Below are positions 16,592 to 25,418 of a stretch of 64,000 bases of DNA, piece by piece (the stretch's first letter is position 1; each line of letters opens with the position of its first letter). Source of the DNA: Methylobacterium sp. C25 (GTDB lineage: Bacteria; Pseudomonadota; Alphaproteobacteria; Rhizobiales; Beijerinckiaceae); assembly GCF_021352225.1 (NCBI RefSeq), contig NZ_JAAUVI010000009.1, positions 1 to 64,000 of the forward strand, written 5' to 3'. A program made the position numbers and the translations under genes. The notes under the pieces are model-generated. The model saw only the letters and a list, made by a program, of their open reading frames with translations. It did no database searches and had not been told where the DNA came from.

Positions 16592-17275
16592 CTAGCCTTC
16601 GAGGCGGGGAGCCCAGTCCTCCACCGCCTCGCGCTCTAGCCGCCGGGCGGCGAGTTGTCGCCAGGATTGCGACAACGGTTCCAGCGCCGCGATCCCTGCC
16701 AGCGCCACCCTGTCCAGCCGATCGACGTAGAAGACGTGCAGCAGGCGGGCGAGGGGCCAGTCCGGACAGGGCCTGTCCACAAGTGTAAGCCCATCGCCAG
16801 GCTCGACCATGCCCGGTTCCAGCACCCGATAGTACCAGCCGGTGCGCCCACTCGTCTGAACCCGCCGCGCCATATCCGGCACGCCGAAGCGCTCGTTGAG
16901 CTTCCAGCACGGCTGACGCGCCTGGCTGACCTGGAGCAGAGCGGAGCCGGCGCGCCAGACGTCGCCGACATGGATCTCGGCCTCGGTGATCCCTAGCGAC
17001 GAAAAATTCTCGCCGAAGGCGCCGGCCTGGCCGATCAGGTCGGGCAGGGAGGGCAGATCGGCCCGCCATGCCTCCGCGTGATCGAGGGCATAGTGATGGA
17101 CGGCCTTTTCAGGTCCGCCGTGGAAGCGGCGGTCGGCCTGTTCGTCTCCCTCCAGACCCGTCTTTCCGATCGCGATCCGTCCCAAGACCGGCATCTTGGC
17201 GATGGCGCTCGGAGCGCCCTTTCGGCCGAGCGGCGCGACACGCCCGACCTGAACCGAGGAAATCTCGACGACCAT
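16592..17275 (-). CDS. MOSC domain protein (YiiM-like)
   Basis: This 227-residue protein has the MOSC fold used to bind or transfer sulfur on molybdenum cofactors. Key features are GLEGDEQADRRFHGGPEKAVHHY, GAFGENFSSLGI, and the conserved Cys in QARQPCWKLNERFG, followed by a YiiM-type C-terminal three-helix domain. It may reduce hydroxylamine-type N-oxides with a molybdenum cofactor, as YiiM does. GGAGG 5-6 nt before the ATG at 17275 decides the start; the longer ORF reading to 17389 has no such site. Confidence 0.88.
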   Translation of the reverse strand: MVVEISSVQVGRVAPLGRKGAPSAIAKMPVLGRIAIGKTGLEGDEQADRRFHGGPEKAVHHYALDHAEAWRADLPSLPDLIGQAGAFGENFSSLGITEAEIHVGDVWRAGSALLQVSQARQPCWKLNERFGVPDMARRVQTSGRTGWYYRVLEPGMVEPGDGLTLVDRPCPDWPLARLLHVFYVDRLDRVALAGIAALEPLSQSWRQLAARRLEREAVEDWAPRLEG

Positions 17276-17408
17276 CCTTGCCTCCGAGGGCGCAGCGCTA
17301 CGTCCCGGACAAGGCGTTGTCCATTTGAACCGAGCTGCTTCCGATGACGCCGTCACCAGTTCCGACACTCGCAACGACTGCGGCACCAATCGAGAATGGC
17401 ATGCTCGC

Positions 17409-18347
17409 TCAATCCTCCACCTTGAGACCCGCGATCCCTTCTTTGGCTTCGGGAAACTCAGGGTTCATCGCCTCCAACGTGTCGGCAATGGTGCGGGCGA
17501 CGACGAGGTTGCGGTACCATTTGCGATTGGCCGGCACGACGAGCCACGGAGCATAAGGCGTCGAGCAGCGCGACAGCGCGTCCTCGAAGGCCTTCTGGTA
17601 GGCATCCCAGCTCTTGCGCTCGATCAGATCGCCCGGATCGAACTTCCAGTGCTTGTCCGGCTCGGCGATCCGGGCCTCCAGCCGCTCCTTCTGCTCGTCC
17701 TTCGAGATGTGCAGGAAGAACTTGATTACCGTGGTGCCCGATGCGGTGAGCAGGCGTTCGAAATCGTTGATCAGGCCGTAACGCTCTCGCCAGACCGGCT
17801 CAGGCACGAGGTCCTTCACGCGCACCACCAGCACATCCTCGTAGTGGCTGCGATTGAAGACGCCGATCATGCCGCGGCCCGGCGTATGGAGATGGTAGCG
17901 CCACAGAAAGTCCTGATCGAGTTCCGCCGCGCTGGGAACCTTGAACGACCAGACCCGGCAGCCCTGTGGGTTCACGCCCTCGAAGACATTGCGGATGGTA
18001 CCGTCCTTGCCGCCGGTATCGATGGCCTGGAAGACCACGAGCAGACTGCGTTTGTGCTCGGCGTAGAGCCGCTCCTGCAGAACCTGGATTCGAGCACGTT
18101 CCGCCTGGAGCAACTCCTTGGCTTCCCCCTTCTCGAACCCGCCATCGGCATTTGCGTCGATCGCAGCCAAGCTGACGGTCTTGCCGGGCTCGACCATGAC
18201 GATCCCCGGAGCCGGCTTCGGAACCGTGGGAACATGGCCGCCGATCATGGCCGGCGAGGTCTCGGCGCTTGTTTCGTCCTGCGACGCTTTGGCCGGATTT
18301 TTCTCGCCATCCCCGGGATGATGATGCTTGCCGTGCTTCTTCGTCAT
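17409..18347 (-). CDS. ppk2: polyphosphate kinase 2 family protein
   Basis: This 312-residue enzyme transfers phosphate between polyphosphate and nucleotides. The P-loop appears as FQAIDTGGKDGTIRNVF, the lid region as HTPGRGMIGVFNRSHYED, and the C-terminal half has PWLVVPANRKWYRNL. It is a single-domain PPK2. The N-terminus is His/Lys-rich (KKHGKHHH), possibly a flexible tail. The start at 18347 is chosen because codons farther upstream read as Arg/Pro-rich noise. PPK2 classes prefer GDP, ADP or NMPs; specificity is not called. Confidence 0.92.
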   Translation of the reverse strand: MTKKHGKHHHPGDGEKNPAKASQDETSAETSPAMIGGHVPTVPKPAPGIVMVEPGKTVSLAAIDANADGGFEKGEAKELLQAERARIQVLQERLYAEHKRSLLVVFQAIDTGGKDGTIRNVFEGVNPQGCRVWSFKVPSAAELDQDFLWRYHLHTPGRGMIGVFNRSHYEDVLVVRVKDLVPEPVWRERYGLINDFERLLTASGTTVIKFFLHISKDEQKERLEARIAEPDKHWKFDPGDLIERKSWDAYQKAFEDALSRCSTPYAPWLVVPANRKWYRNLVVARTIADTLEAMNPEFPEAKEGIAGLKVED

Positions 18348-18475
18348 GAGGAAAGTCGATCGCTGAGTTTTTGAAACTTCACGAAGGCACGCTACCGGAG
18401 GCGGAGAGCGCGGTCCAAGGCTTCCGGGCGGCTCGCAAAACCCAGCCGGGCAGTGCCCAGGATCGGATAGACCTA

Positions 18476-19072
18476 GTGCAGTCGAGTTCGGCGATCTGGT
18501 TCGTTCGCCACGGCCAGACCGATTGGAACGCGCAGAGGCGGCTTCAGGGCCAGCGCGATATCGACCTGAACGCCACGGGCCTCTCTCAGGCCGTGGAAGC
18601 AGCCTCACGCTTGCGCGCCGTCGCCGGAGCGGAGCTGGCACAGGCCAGCTTCGTGGCAAGCCCGCTGATCCGGACCCGGCGCACGATGGAAGCGCTGCGT
18701 GGCTCGCTCGGGCTGCCCGAGGCGGAATACCGCGCCGACGATCGGCTCAAGGAAATCTGCTTCGGCACTTGGGAAGGCTCGACCTGGGCCGAGATCCGGC
18801 GCTGGGACCCATCGGGAGCGGCGGCGCGGGACCGCGACCGCTGGAATTACCGGCCGAAGGGACAAGGGGCGGAGAGCTACGCCATGCTGACCGAGCGCGT
18901 GGCGGCGCTCCTCCAAGAGCTGGCCGGCCCCACCGTGCTCGTCGCCCATGGCGGAGTTGCCCGCGCGGCGCTCGTGGCGCTCGGCCATCTCGATACCTAT
19001 GCCGCCCCACGTCTCGGCATCCGCCAGGGCAACATCCTGGTCATCGAGCCCGCCGGATGGCGGTGGGCCTGA
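18476..19072 (+). CDS. histidine phosphatase family protein
   Basis: This 198-residue member of the phosphoglycerate-mutase superfamily has the RHG motif in WFVRHGQTDWN near the N-terminus. The second His lies in VLVAHGGVARAALVALG, and the catalytic Glu in KEICFGTWEG. It acts on an unknown phosphorylated metabolite. The start GTG at 18476 is preferred since the motif normally begins within 10 residues; a TTG at 18371 would add 35 residues of poor character. It diverges from ppk2. Confidence 0.87.
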   Translation: MQSSSAIWFVRHGQTDWNAQRRLQGQRDIDLNATGLSQAVEAASRLRAVAGAELAQASFVASPLIRTRRTMEALRGSLGLPEAEYRADDRLKEICFGTWEGSTWAEIRRWDPSGAAARDRDRWNYRPKGQGAESYAMLTERVAALLQELAGPTVLVAHGGVARAALVALGHLDTYAAPRLGIRQGNILVIEPAGWRWA

Positions 19073-19252
19073 CGCAATCCGTCATTCAACCCTAGTTCAA
19101 GCGCGGCATGGAACCGTGCTAGGCGACGCTCGCTGGGGCTCACGCTCCCGTGAGGGTGGGGCCCGGTCGCAAAACGGCCCCGAGCGTCGGCCAAGCATCG
19201 CCGAGCCGATCCAAGACCAGAGGACCGGTCCCTGACGGGAGCGGAAGTTCGG

Positions 19253-22200
19253 ATGAGCACACTCACCGACGCGAGCACGGCGCGCCAGGGCGGCACATCG
19301 CCCGATGGGCTCGTCGGCAAGGCTGTGCTGCACGGCGAGTCCCGGCCCGAGCTGATCCGCGACGAGGTGCTCGCCGACATTTTTCGCGCGAGCGCCGAGG
19401 CGCGCCCGGATCATCCCTGCCTGGTCGATGCGTCCGCGCGCGGTGCAGAAGGCGGATATCCGGCCCTCACCTATGCCGAGGTCGATGCGCGCTCCGATGC
19501 CGTCGCTGCGGCTCTGGCCAATCGCGGCATCGGCCCGGGAGCCGTGGTCGGCCTCTGGATGGCGCGCGGTCCCGAACTGCTGATCGCGCAGATCGGCATC
19601 ACGAAATCGGGCGCCGCCTGGCTCCCCTTCGACGCCGAGGCACCCGCGGAGCGCGTCGGCATCTGCCTGAAGGATGCCGAGGCCAAGGCACTCCTCGTCT
19701 CGGAGGCGCTGAAGCCGGGTGCGCCCGAAGCCGCGCCCGTCGTAACCACCGAATCCTTGTTGCGCGACGTGCCGGAGGGGGCACCGGCGCCGGATCTCAA
19801 GTCGCTGCGCCTGACGCCGCAGCATCCGGCCTACCTGATCTACACCTCTGGCTCGACCGGCGTGCCGAAGGGCATAGTCATCAGCCACGCCAACATCTGT
19901 CACTTCCTTCGCTCCGGGAACGCGCTCTACGGCATGCGGCCGGACGACGTCGTCTTCCAGGGCGCGAGCGTCGCCTTCGATCTCTCGATGGAGGAGATCT
20001 GGGTTCCCTATCTCGTCGGCGCGACGCTGTTCGTCGCGACGCCGACGATGATGGGCGATGTCGAGAGCCTGCCTGGCATCATCGCCGAGGCCGGCGTCAC
20101 GGTGCTCGACACGGTGCCGACGCTGCTTGCCATGATCCCTGGCGATCTGCCGAAGGTTCGCCTCGTCCTGCTCGGCGGTGAGGCGCTGCCGGAGCCGCTC
20201 GTCGGCCGCTGGGCCGTGAACGGCCGCCAGCTCTTCAACACCTATGGCCCCACCGAGGCGACTGTGGTCGCCACCGCTGCAGAGATGAAACCGGGCGAGC
20301 CGGTCACCATCGGCGGCCCGATTCCGAATTACACGATCTACGTGGCCGACGAGGCGCTGAACTTGCTCGGGCCCGGCCAGCAGGGCGAGTTGCTGATCGG
20401 CGGCCCCGGCGTCGCCAAGGGCTACCTGCAGCGTCCCGAGCTGACGGCCGAAAAATTCATCGCCAATCCCTTTGCGACCGGCGGCATCGATCCGGTGCTC
20501 TACCGCTCGGGCGACGCGGTCTCGCTCGACCAGCAGGGACGCATCGCCTTCCACGGGCGCATCGACGACCAGGTGAAGATCCGCGGCTTCCGGGTGGAAC
20601 TCGGCGAGATCGAAACGCGCGTCAGGGCGGAAGCCGGGATCAATCAGGCCGCCGTGGTCGTGCGCAACGACGATGGCGTTGAGCGCCTCGTCGCCTTCGT
20701 CGTTCCCGAGCGCGGCGCGGCGGTCGATCCGGCCGCTTTGCGCAAATCGCTTGCGGCGCAGCTGCCGCCCTACATGGTGCCCGGCCATTTCGAGACCGTG
20801 GAGACGCTGCCGCGGCTGACCTCCGGCAAGGTCGACCGCAAGGCGCTCAAGGCTGCCCCGCTGACCGTGTCCAAGGTCGAAGGCGAGCAGGAAGAGCCTG
20901 CCAATGCCACCGAGGCGGCGCTGCTGGCGGCTGCGAAGAGGGCGTTCGGCGAGCAGCCGATCGGCTTCGACGCCGATTTCTTCGCCGACCTCGGTGGTCA
21001 CTCTCTGCTCGCTGCCCGCTTCGTCGGTGCCGTGCGCGAGACGCCGGTGCTCGCGGCCATGACCATCCGCGACGTCTATGCCCAGCGCACCTTGCGGGCG
21101 ATGTCTGACGACCTGATCGCCCGCTTCGGTGGCGTCGGCACGGACGTGGCCGTGCGCGACCTGAGTTTCGAGCCTCCGCCGCTCATGCGCCGGGCTTTGT
21201 GCGGGCTGGCCCAGGCCATCGCGCTGCCCTTCGTGATCGCGCTCGCCACCTCACAGTGGCTCGGCATCTTCGTGACCTACCTGCTGCTCACCGGCGGCGG
21301 CCTGAGCTTCTTCGCCGAACTCGGCGTCCTGCTCGCGGTGTATATCGGCCTCGTGCTCGGCACCGGCGCCATCGCCGTGACGGCGAAATGGATCCTGCTC
21401 GGGCGAACCAAGCCCGGACGGTACCCGCTCTGGGGCCAATATTACTTCCGCTGGTGGCTGGTCTCGCGGCTGGCGCCGCTGGTGCACATCAAGTGGCTGC
21501 AGGGCTCGCCTGCCATCGTCTGGTATCTCCGCCTGATGGGCGCGAAGATCGGCAAGGACGCGCTGATCTCGGAGCTCGTCGTCGGCGCGCCGGATCTCAT
21601 GTCGATCGGCGAGGGGGCGACGCTCGGCGGCCACAACGTGGTGGCCAATGCCGAGGTAATCGGCAACGAGTTGGTGATCGGCACCGTCGAGATCGGCCGA
21701 GACGTCGTCACCGGCGCCTCCTGCGTCTTCGGGCCGAACACGGTGGTCGGCGACTACGCCCAGCTCGCCGACCTGACCACCGTTCCGGAAGGCACCGTGA
21801 TCTGCGAGGCCGAAGCCTGGGACGGCTCGCCCGGCCGCAAGGTCGGCATGGTCGACGTTGCGGATCTGCCCGAGCCGGCGCAAGCCTCGCCAACGCGCCG
21901 CTTCTGGCTCGGCGCGGCCTATCTCGCCATCGTCACCATCGTACCGTCGGTCGGCCTTCTGCCGATCTTCCCGGCCTTCTTCGTCTTCGACCAGATCAGC
22001 GACTCACTCGGTGACGTCACCGACATCGACTACCACTGGTACCTGCCGCTGCTGACCTGGCCGACCGCCATGTTGATGACGGCGAGCTCCGTGCTGCTCA
22101 TCTCGCTGATGCGCTGGGTGCTGATGCCACGGCTGAAGACCGAGACCTACTCGGTCCACTCACTGTTCTACCTGCGCAAATGGACCCTGGCGCTCGCCGT

Positions 22201-23341
22201 CGAGGTGACGCTGGAGATGCTCTCCTCGCTCTTCGCCACCGTCTACATGCGGGCCTGGTACCGCATCATGGGCACGCGCATGGGCAAGGGCTCGGAGATC
22301 TCGACGAACCTCTCCGGGCGCTACGACGTCGTCGATATCGGCGCCAACAACTTCCTGGCCGACGAGGTGATCATCGGCGAGGAGGAGATCGTCCGTGGCT
22401 GGGTGGAGACCAAGCCGGTCAAGACAGGCGCACGGGTGTTCATCGGCAACGAGGCCGTCGTTCAGCCGGGCGCGGTGGTGCCGGACGACGTGCTGATCGG
22501 CATCAAGTCCAAGGCGCCGTCGAATGAAGAGATGAAGCCCGGCGACACCTGGTTCGGATCGCCGCCGATCAAGCTGCCGACCCGCCAGAAGGTCGATCTC
22601 GGTGAGATCGGCAAGACTTACGAGCCCGGCATCGGCCCGAAGCTGCGTCGTGGCCTGTTCGAGGCTTTCTCGACCTCGTTCTCGCCCATGCTCTATCTGA
22701 CGCTCGCGGTCTGCGGCATCGACTACTACTTCTACCCGGCGATCCTCGCCGAGGACTGGTCCGGCCTCGCGGTGAGCTTCGTCGTGCTCAGCGTGGCCTT
22801 CGCCTTCATCCAGACGACCGCCGTGATCATCCTCAAATGGCTGCTGATGGGCACCTACAAGCCCGGCATGCGCCCGATGTGGTCGTGGTTCGCCATGCGC
22901 ACGGAGGCGATCGCGGTGGCCTATTGGGGGCTCGCCGGCAAGGTGCTGCTCGAGCACATGATGGGTACTCCCTTCCTGCCCTGGATGCTGCGTCTCTTCG
23001 GCGTGAAGATCGGCAAGGGCTGCTGCCTGTTCACCACCGACGTGACCGAGTTCGACTGCGTGAAGATGGGCGACTACGTCACCATCAACCGCGTCGCCGC
23101 GGCGCAGACGCACCTCTACGAGGACCGGATCATGAAGGTCGGCCGCGTCGAGATCGGCAACGGCGTCTCGATCGGCTCCTTCGCCACCGTGCTCTACGAC
23201 GCCAAGGTCGGCGACTTCGCTCGGCTGCGCCCGCTCACCATCGTCATGAAGGGTGAGACCATCCCGCCCCACAGCGAGTGGGAAGGGGCCCCGCCGGTGC
23301 CGGTCATGCGCGCTCCTGTGGAGATCCAGAAGGCGGCCTGA
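19253..23341 (+). CDS. Pls/PosA-type membrane-bound non-ribosomal peptide synthetase
   Basis: This 1362-residue protein has an adenylation domain (about 45-540): YTSGSTGVPKG, NTYGPTEATV, YRSGD, RIDDQVKIRGFRVELGEIE and SGKVDRK. A carrier domain follows with LGGHSLLAARF, its attachment Ser near residue 584. The rest is a membrane module of about six TM helices in three pairs (near 645-705, 882-950 and 1143-1200) around soluble segments rich in hexapeptide-like turns. This is the poly-epsilon-lysine synthetase (Pls) layout, without condensation or thioesterase domains. Its specificity residues (see findings) suggest a basic amino acid. No PPTase or exporter adjoins it. Confidence 0.88.
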   Translation: MSTLTDASTARQGGTSPDGLVGKAVLHGESRPELIRDEVLADIFRASAEARPDHPCLVDASARGAEGGYPALTYAEVDARSDAVAAALANRGIGPGAVVGLWMARGPELLIAQIGITKSGAAWLPFDAEAPAERVGICLKDAEAKALLVSEALKPGAPEAAPVVTTESLLRDVPEGAPAPDLKSLRLTPQHPAYLIYTSGSTGVPKGIVISHANICHFLRSGNALYGMRPDDVVFQGASVAFDLSMEEIWVPYLVGATLFVATPTMMGDVESLPGIIAEAGVTVLDTVPTLLAMIPGDLPKVRLVLLGGEALPEPLVGRWAVNGRQLFNTYGPTEATVVATAAEMKPGEPVTIGGPIPNYTIYVADEALNLLGPGQQGELLIGGPGVAKGYLQRPELTAEKFIANPFATGGIDPVLYRSGDAVSLDQQGRIAFHGRIDDQVKIRGFRVELGEIETRVRAEAGINQAAVVVRNDDGVERLVAFVVPERGAAVDPAALRKSLAAQLPPYMVPGHFETVETLPRLTSGKVDRKALKAAPLTVSKVEGEQEEPANATEAALLAAAKRAFGEQPIGFDADFFADLGGHSLLAARFVGAVRETPVLAAMTIRDVYAQRTLRAMSDDLIARFGGVGTDVAVRDLSFEPPPLMRRALCGLAQAIALPFVIALATSQWLGIFVTYLLLTGGGLSFFAELGVLLAVYIGLVLGTGAIAVTAKWILLGRTKPGRYPLWGQYYFRWWLVSRLAPLVHIKWLQGSPAIVWYLRLMGAKIGKDALISELVVGAPDLMSIGEGATLGGHNVVANAEVIGNELVIGTVEIGRDVVTGASCVFGPNTVVGDYAQLADLTTVPEGTVICEAEAWDGSPGRKVGMVDVADLPEPAQASPTRRFWLGAAYLAIVTIVPSVGLLPIFPAFFVFDQISDSLGDVTDIDYHWYLPLLTWPTAMLMTASSVLLISLMRWVLMPRLKTETYSVHSLFYLRKWTLALAVEVTLEMLSSLFATVYMRAWYRIMGTRMGKGSEISTNLSGRYDVVDIGANNFLADEVIIGEEEIVRGWVETKPVKTGARVFIGNEAVVQPGAVVPDDVLIGIKSKAPSNEEMKPGDTWFGSPPIKLPTRQKVDLGEIGKTYEPGIGPKLRRGLFEAFSTSFSPMLYLTLAVCGIDYYFYPAILAEDWSGLAVSFVVLSVAFAFIQTTAVIILKWLLMGTYKPGMRPMWSWFAMRTEAIAVAYWGLAGKVLLEHMMGTPFLPWMLRLFGVKIGKGCCLFTTDVTEFDCVKMGDYVTINRVAAAQTHLYEDRIMKVGRVEIGNGVSIGSFATVLYDAKVGDFARLRPLTIVMKGETIPPHSEWEGAPPVPVMRAPVEIQKAA

Positions 23342-23447
23342 GCACGTCATCTTTTTTGCAAAAGAATCGCGGGAGGCTGTCGGGAAGGCCGCGCTTCGTT
23401 CGTCTTGATGAAGGAGCCCACAAGGCCGAGCAAGAGAGGAGCCCAGG

Positions 23448-23885
23448 ATGAGCTGCGACGAGTCGAACGTCACCCCGCCGAACATGAAGCCGCCGAAGGG
23501 TATCACCAAGGGCGGCGTGGTCGCCTACCTCTCGATCCAGGGCGCGACGAGAGCCGCCGAGTTCTACGGCCAAGCCTTCGCGGCCGAGACCGCCTTCGCC
23601 ATCCCGCCCGACGACAAGGGGCGGACGATGCACATCCATCTGCACATCAACGGCTCGTCGGTGATGCTGGCCGATCCCTTCCCGGAATACGGCCATCCGA
23701 TCGACGCGCCGTCGGGCGTGACCATGACCCTGCAGGTCGACGACATCGAGGCTTGGTGGAAGCGCGCCATCGATGCCGGCTGCACCCCGGTGATGCCCGT
23801 CTCCGAGATGTTCTGGGGCGACTATTACGGTCAGGCTCGCGACCCGTTCGGCGTGCTCTGGGCCTTCAATCAGCCGAAGCCCTGA
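23448..23885 (+). CDS. VOC family protein, PhnB-like
   Basis: This 145-residue protein has the paired beta-alpha-beta modules of the vicinal oxygen chelate family: AYLSIQGATRAAEFYGQAF, then MHIHLHINGSSVMLADPF, and VDDIEAWWKRAIDAG with YYGQARDPFGVLWAF. That layout is closest to PhnB-type or glyoxalase-related proteins, whose activities vary. It precedes the SRPBCC gene by 38 bp, and the two may form an operon. The function is inferred from fold only. Confidence 0.85.
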   Translation: MSCDESNVTPPNMKPPKGITKGGVVAYLSIQGATRAAEFYGQAFAAETAFAIPPDDKGRTMHIHLHINGSSVMLADPFPEYGHPIDAPSGVTMTLQVDDIEAWWKRAIDAGCTPVMPVSEMFWGDYYGQARDPFGVLWAFNQPKP

Positions 23886-23923
23886 ACGCGCTCGCCTTCC
23901 CTTCTTTCGACGGAGACAGACTC

Positions 23924-24397
23924 ATGACCGAAACCGCCGAAAGCGCGGACCGCGATCTCGTGCTCACACGCCTGATCGCGGCGAGCCCGGCCGCACTCTT
24001 CCGCTGCTGGACCGATCCGGAGCTGATGAAACGGTGGTTCACGCCGCCACCCTTCAAGACGGTGCATGTCGAGAACGACCTGCGCCCGGGCGGGTCGAGC
24101 CTCGTGGTCATGCAGGGTCCCGACGGCACCGAGTTTCCCAATCGCGGGATCTATCTCGATGTCGTGCCGAACGAGCGCATCGTCTTCACCGACGCCTACA
24201 CCTCGGCCTGGGAGCCCTCCCAAAAACCTTTCATGACGGGGATCCTCACCTTCGAGGCAGAAGGCGAGGGTACGCGCTATACGGCGCGCGTCCGCCATTG
24301 GACGGCGGCCGACCGCGAAGCCCACGAGAAGATGGGGTTTCACCAAGGCTGGGGGACGGCGACCGATCAGCTCGCGGCGTTGGCGGCGACGCTGTAG
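23924..24397 (+). CDS. SRPBCC/AHSA1-type ligand-binding protein
   Basis: This 157-residue protein has the AHSA1 pattern: ALFRCWTDPELMKRWFTPPPF, then FPNRGIYLDVVPNERIVFTD, and the C-terminal helix EAHEKMGFHQGWGTATDQLA. This helix-grip fold binds hydrophobic ligands. Function is unknown; many act in stress or are co-transcribed with VOC proteins, as here. The ATG at 23924 is chosen because residues farther upstream belong to the preceding gene's region. Confidence 0.86.
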   Translation: MTETAESADRDLVLTRLIAASPAALFRCWTDPELMKRWFTPPPFKTVHVENDLRPGGSSLVVMQGPDGTEFPNRGIYLDVVPNERIVFTDAYTSAWEPSQKPFMTGILTFEAEGEGTRYTARVRHWTAADREAHEKMGFHQGWGTATDQLAALAATL

Positions 24398-24408
24398 GAC
24401 AGGGCACC

Positions 24409-24467
24409 AAAACCCTCCCCCCCTCTGCGGGAGAGGGTGGCCCGCGAAGCGGGTCGGGAGAGAGTTA
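24409..24467. repeat. dispersed palindromic repeat
   Basis: Between convergent genes lies CCCTCTGCGGGAGAGGGTGG with flanking CCCGCGAAGCGGG, a sequence type widespread between genes in Hyphomicrobiales. CCCGC-GAA-GCGGG is itself a hairpin. It may stop transcription from both sides. No open reading frame is present. Confidence 0.6.
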
Positions 24468-24470
24468 GGC

Positions 24471-25124
24471 TCAAGCCGCCTTTGCCGGTCCCAAACGCTT
24501 GTCGAGATAGGTGTCGACCGTCTGCGTCAGCTCGTCGACCTTGCCGTCGAAGAAATGGTTGGCGCCCTCGACCATCTGGTGCTCGATGATGACGCCCTTC
24601 TGGACCTTCACCTTCTCGATCACCGGCATGACCTCGCGGGCCGGGGCCACGCGATCTTCCGAGCCGTGCACGAACAGGCCGGAGGACGGGCAGGGGGCGA
24701 GAAAGGTGAAGTCGTAGCGGTTCGCCATGGCCGCGATCGAGATGAAGCCTTCGATCTCCGGGCGGCGCATCAGGAGCTGCATCCCGATCCACGAGCCGAA
24801 GGACACGCCGGCGATCCAGCAGGCCTTGGCCTCCGGATTGACCGACTGCACCCAGTCAAGCGCGGAAGCCGCATCCGACAACTCACCCGAGCCGTGATCG
24901 AACGCGCCCTGGCTACGGCCGACGCCACGGAAATTGAAGCGCAGGGCCGCGAAGCCGCGATTGGCGAAGGTATAGAACAGGTTATAGACGATCTGGTTGT
25001 TCATCGTGCCCCCGAACTGGGGGTGCGGATGCAGGATGATCGCGATCGGCGCGCCCTTCTTCTTGGGCGCCTGATAGCGGCCTTCGAGGCGACCGGCCGG
25101 GCCGGTGAAGATGACTTCGGGCAT
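24471..25124 (-). CDS. alpha/beta hydrolase
   Basis: This 217-residue hydrolase has a nucleophile elbow GVSFGSWIG with Ser at about residue 110, an oxyanion-type HPHPQFGGTMNN loop, and the acid and His near GSEDRVAP and EGANHFFDGK. The family includes Rv- and YtpA-like esterases. Substrate unknown. The start at 25124 has GAGG upstream. It diverges from the suf operon, and the iron-box-like palindromes lie 113-146 bp upstream of it, so co-regulation is possible but unproven. Confidence 0.87.
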   Translation of the reverse strand: MPEVIFTGPAGRLEGRYQAPKKKGAPIAIILHPHPQFGGTMNNQIVYNLFYTFANRGFAALRFNFRGVGRSQGAFDHGSGELSDAASALDWVQSVNPEAKACWIAGVSFGSWIGMQLLMRRPEIEGFISIAAMANRYDFTFLAPCPSSGLFVHGSEDRVAPAREVMPVIEKVKVQKGVIIEHQMVEGANHFFDGKVDELTQTVDTYLDKRLGPAKAA

Positions 25125-25236
25125 GCTGTCCTCAGGCGGAGCGTCCGATCGCCTCCGCTCCATCGATGCTCGCAGGACACGGCAGGCCCGCTCTTCGCGA
25201 TGCCTTGACTCGTTCCGCCAGCCCCGTACAAGCGGC

Positions 25237-25270
25237 TTAGAATAATTCTAGACGATTAGAAGCATTCTAA
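25237..25270. promoter_or_regulatory. tandem Irr/ICE-like palindromes upstream of suf
   Basis: TTAGAA-TAA-TTCTA at 25237-25250 and TTAGAA-GCA-TTCTAA at 25256-25270 are two near-identical inverted repeats whose centres are about 19 bp apart. Their layout resembles the iron control element bound by Irr in Rhizobiales. They lie about 150 bp upstream of the first suf gene. The local AT-rich patch is distinct from its GC-rich flanks. Confidence 0.62.
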
Positions 25271-25418
25271 AGTAGCGGTCGCCGAGCGCCGCGTCTCATT
25301 GCTGATGTTCGAGGCAGCGCCTTAGCACGCTGACCGGGGGCAAAAGCAAGAAAATCCGGCACCTACGGATGCCGCACTGCGAAATCGAACGCTGAGATCG
25401 ACCAACCCCGACGAAGTC

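Noticed and set aside
19110..19134. GGAAC-N16-CGCT upstream of the NRPS gene
   Set aside because: The -10 has one mismatch and the site is about 120 bp from the start codon, so chance is a sufficient explanation.
19097..23509. Long antisense frames opposite the NRPS gene (up to 634 residues)
   Set aside because: High GC makes long stop-free antisense frames. Their translations are Arg/Gly/His-rich without motifs, and the plus-strand gene is unmistakable.
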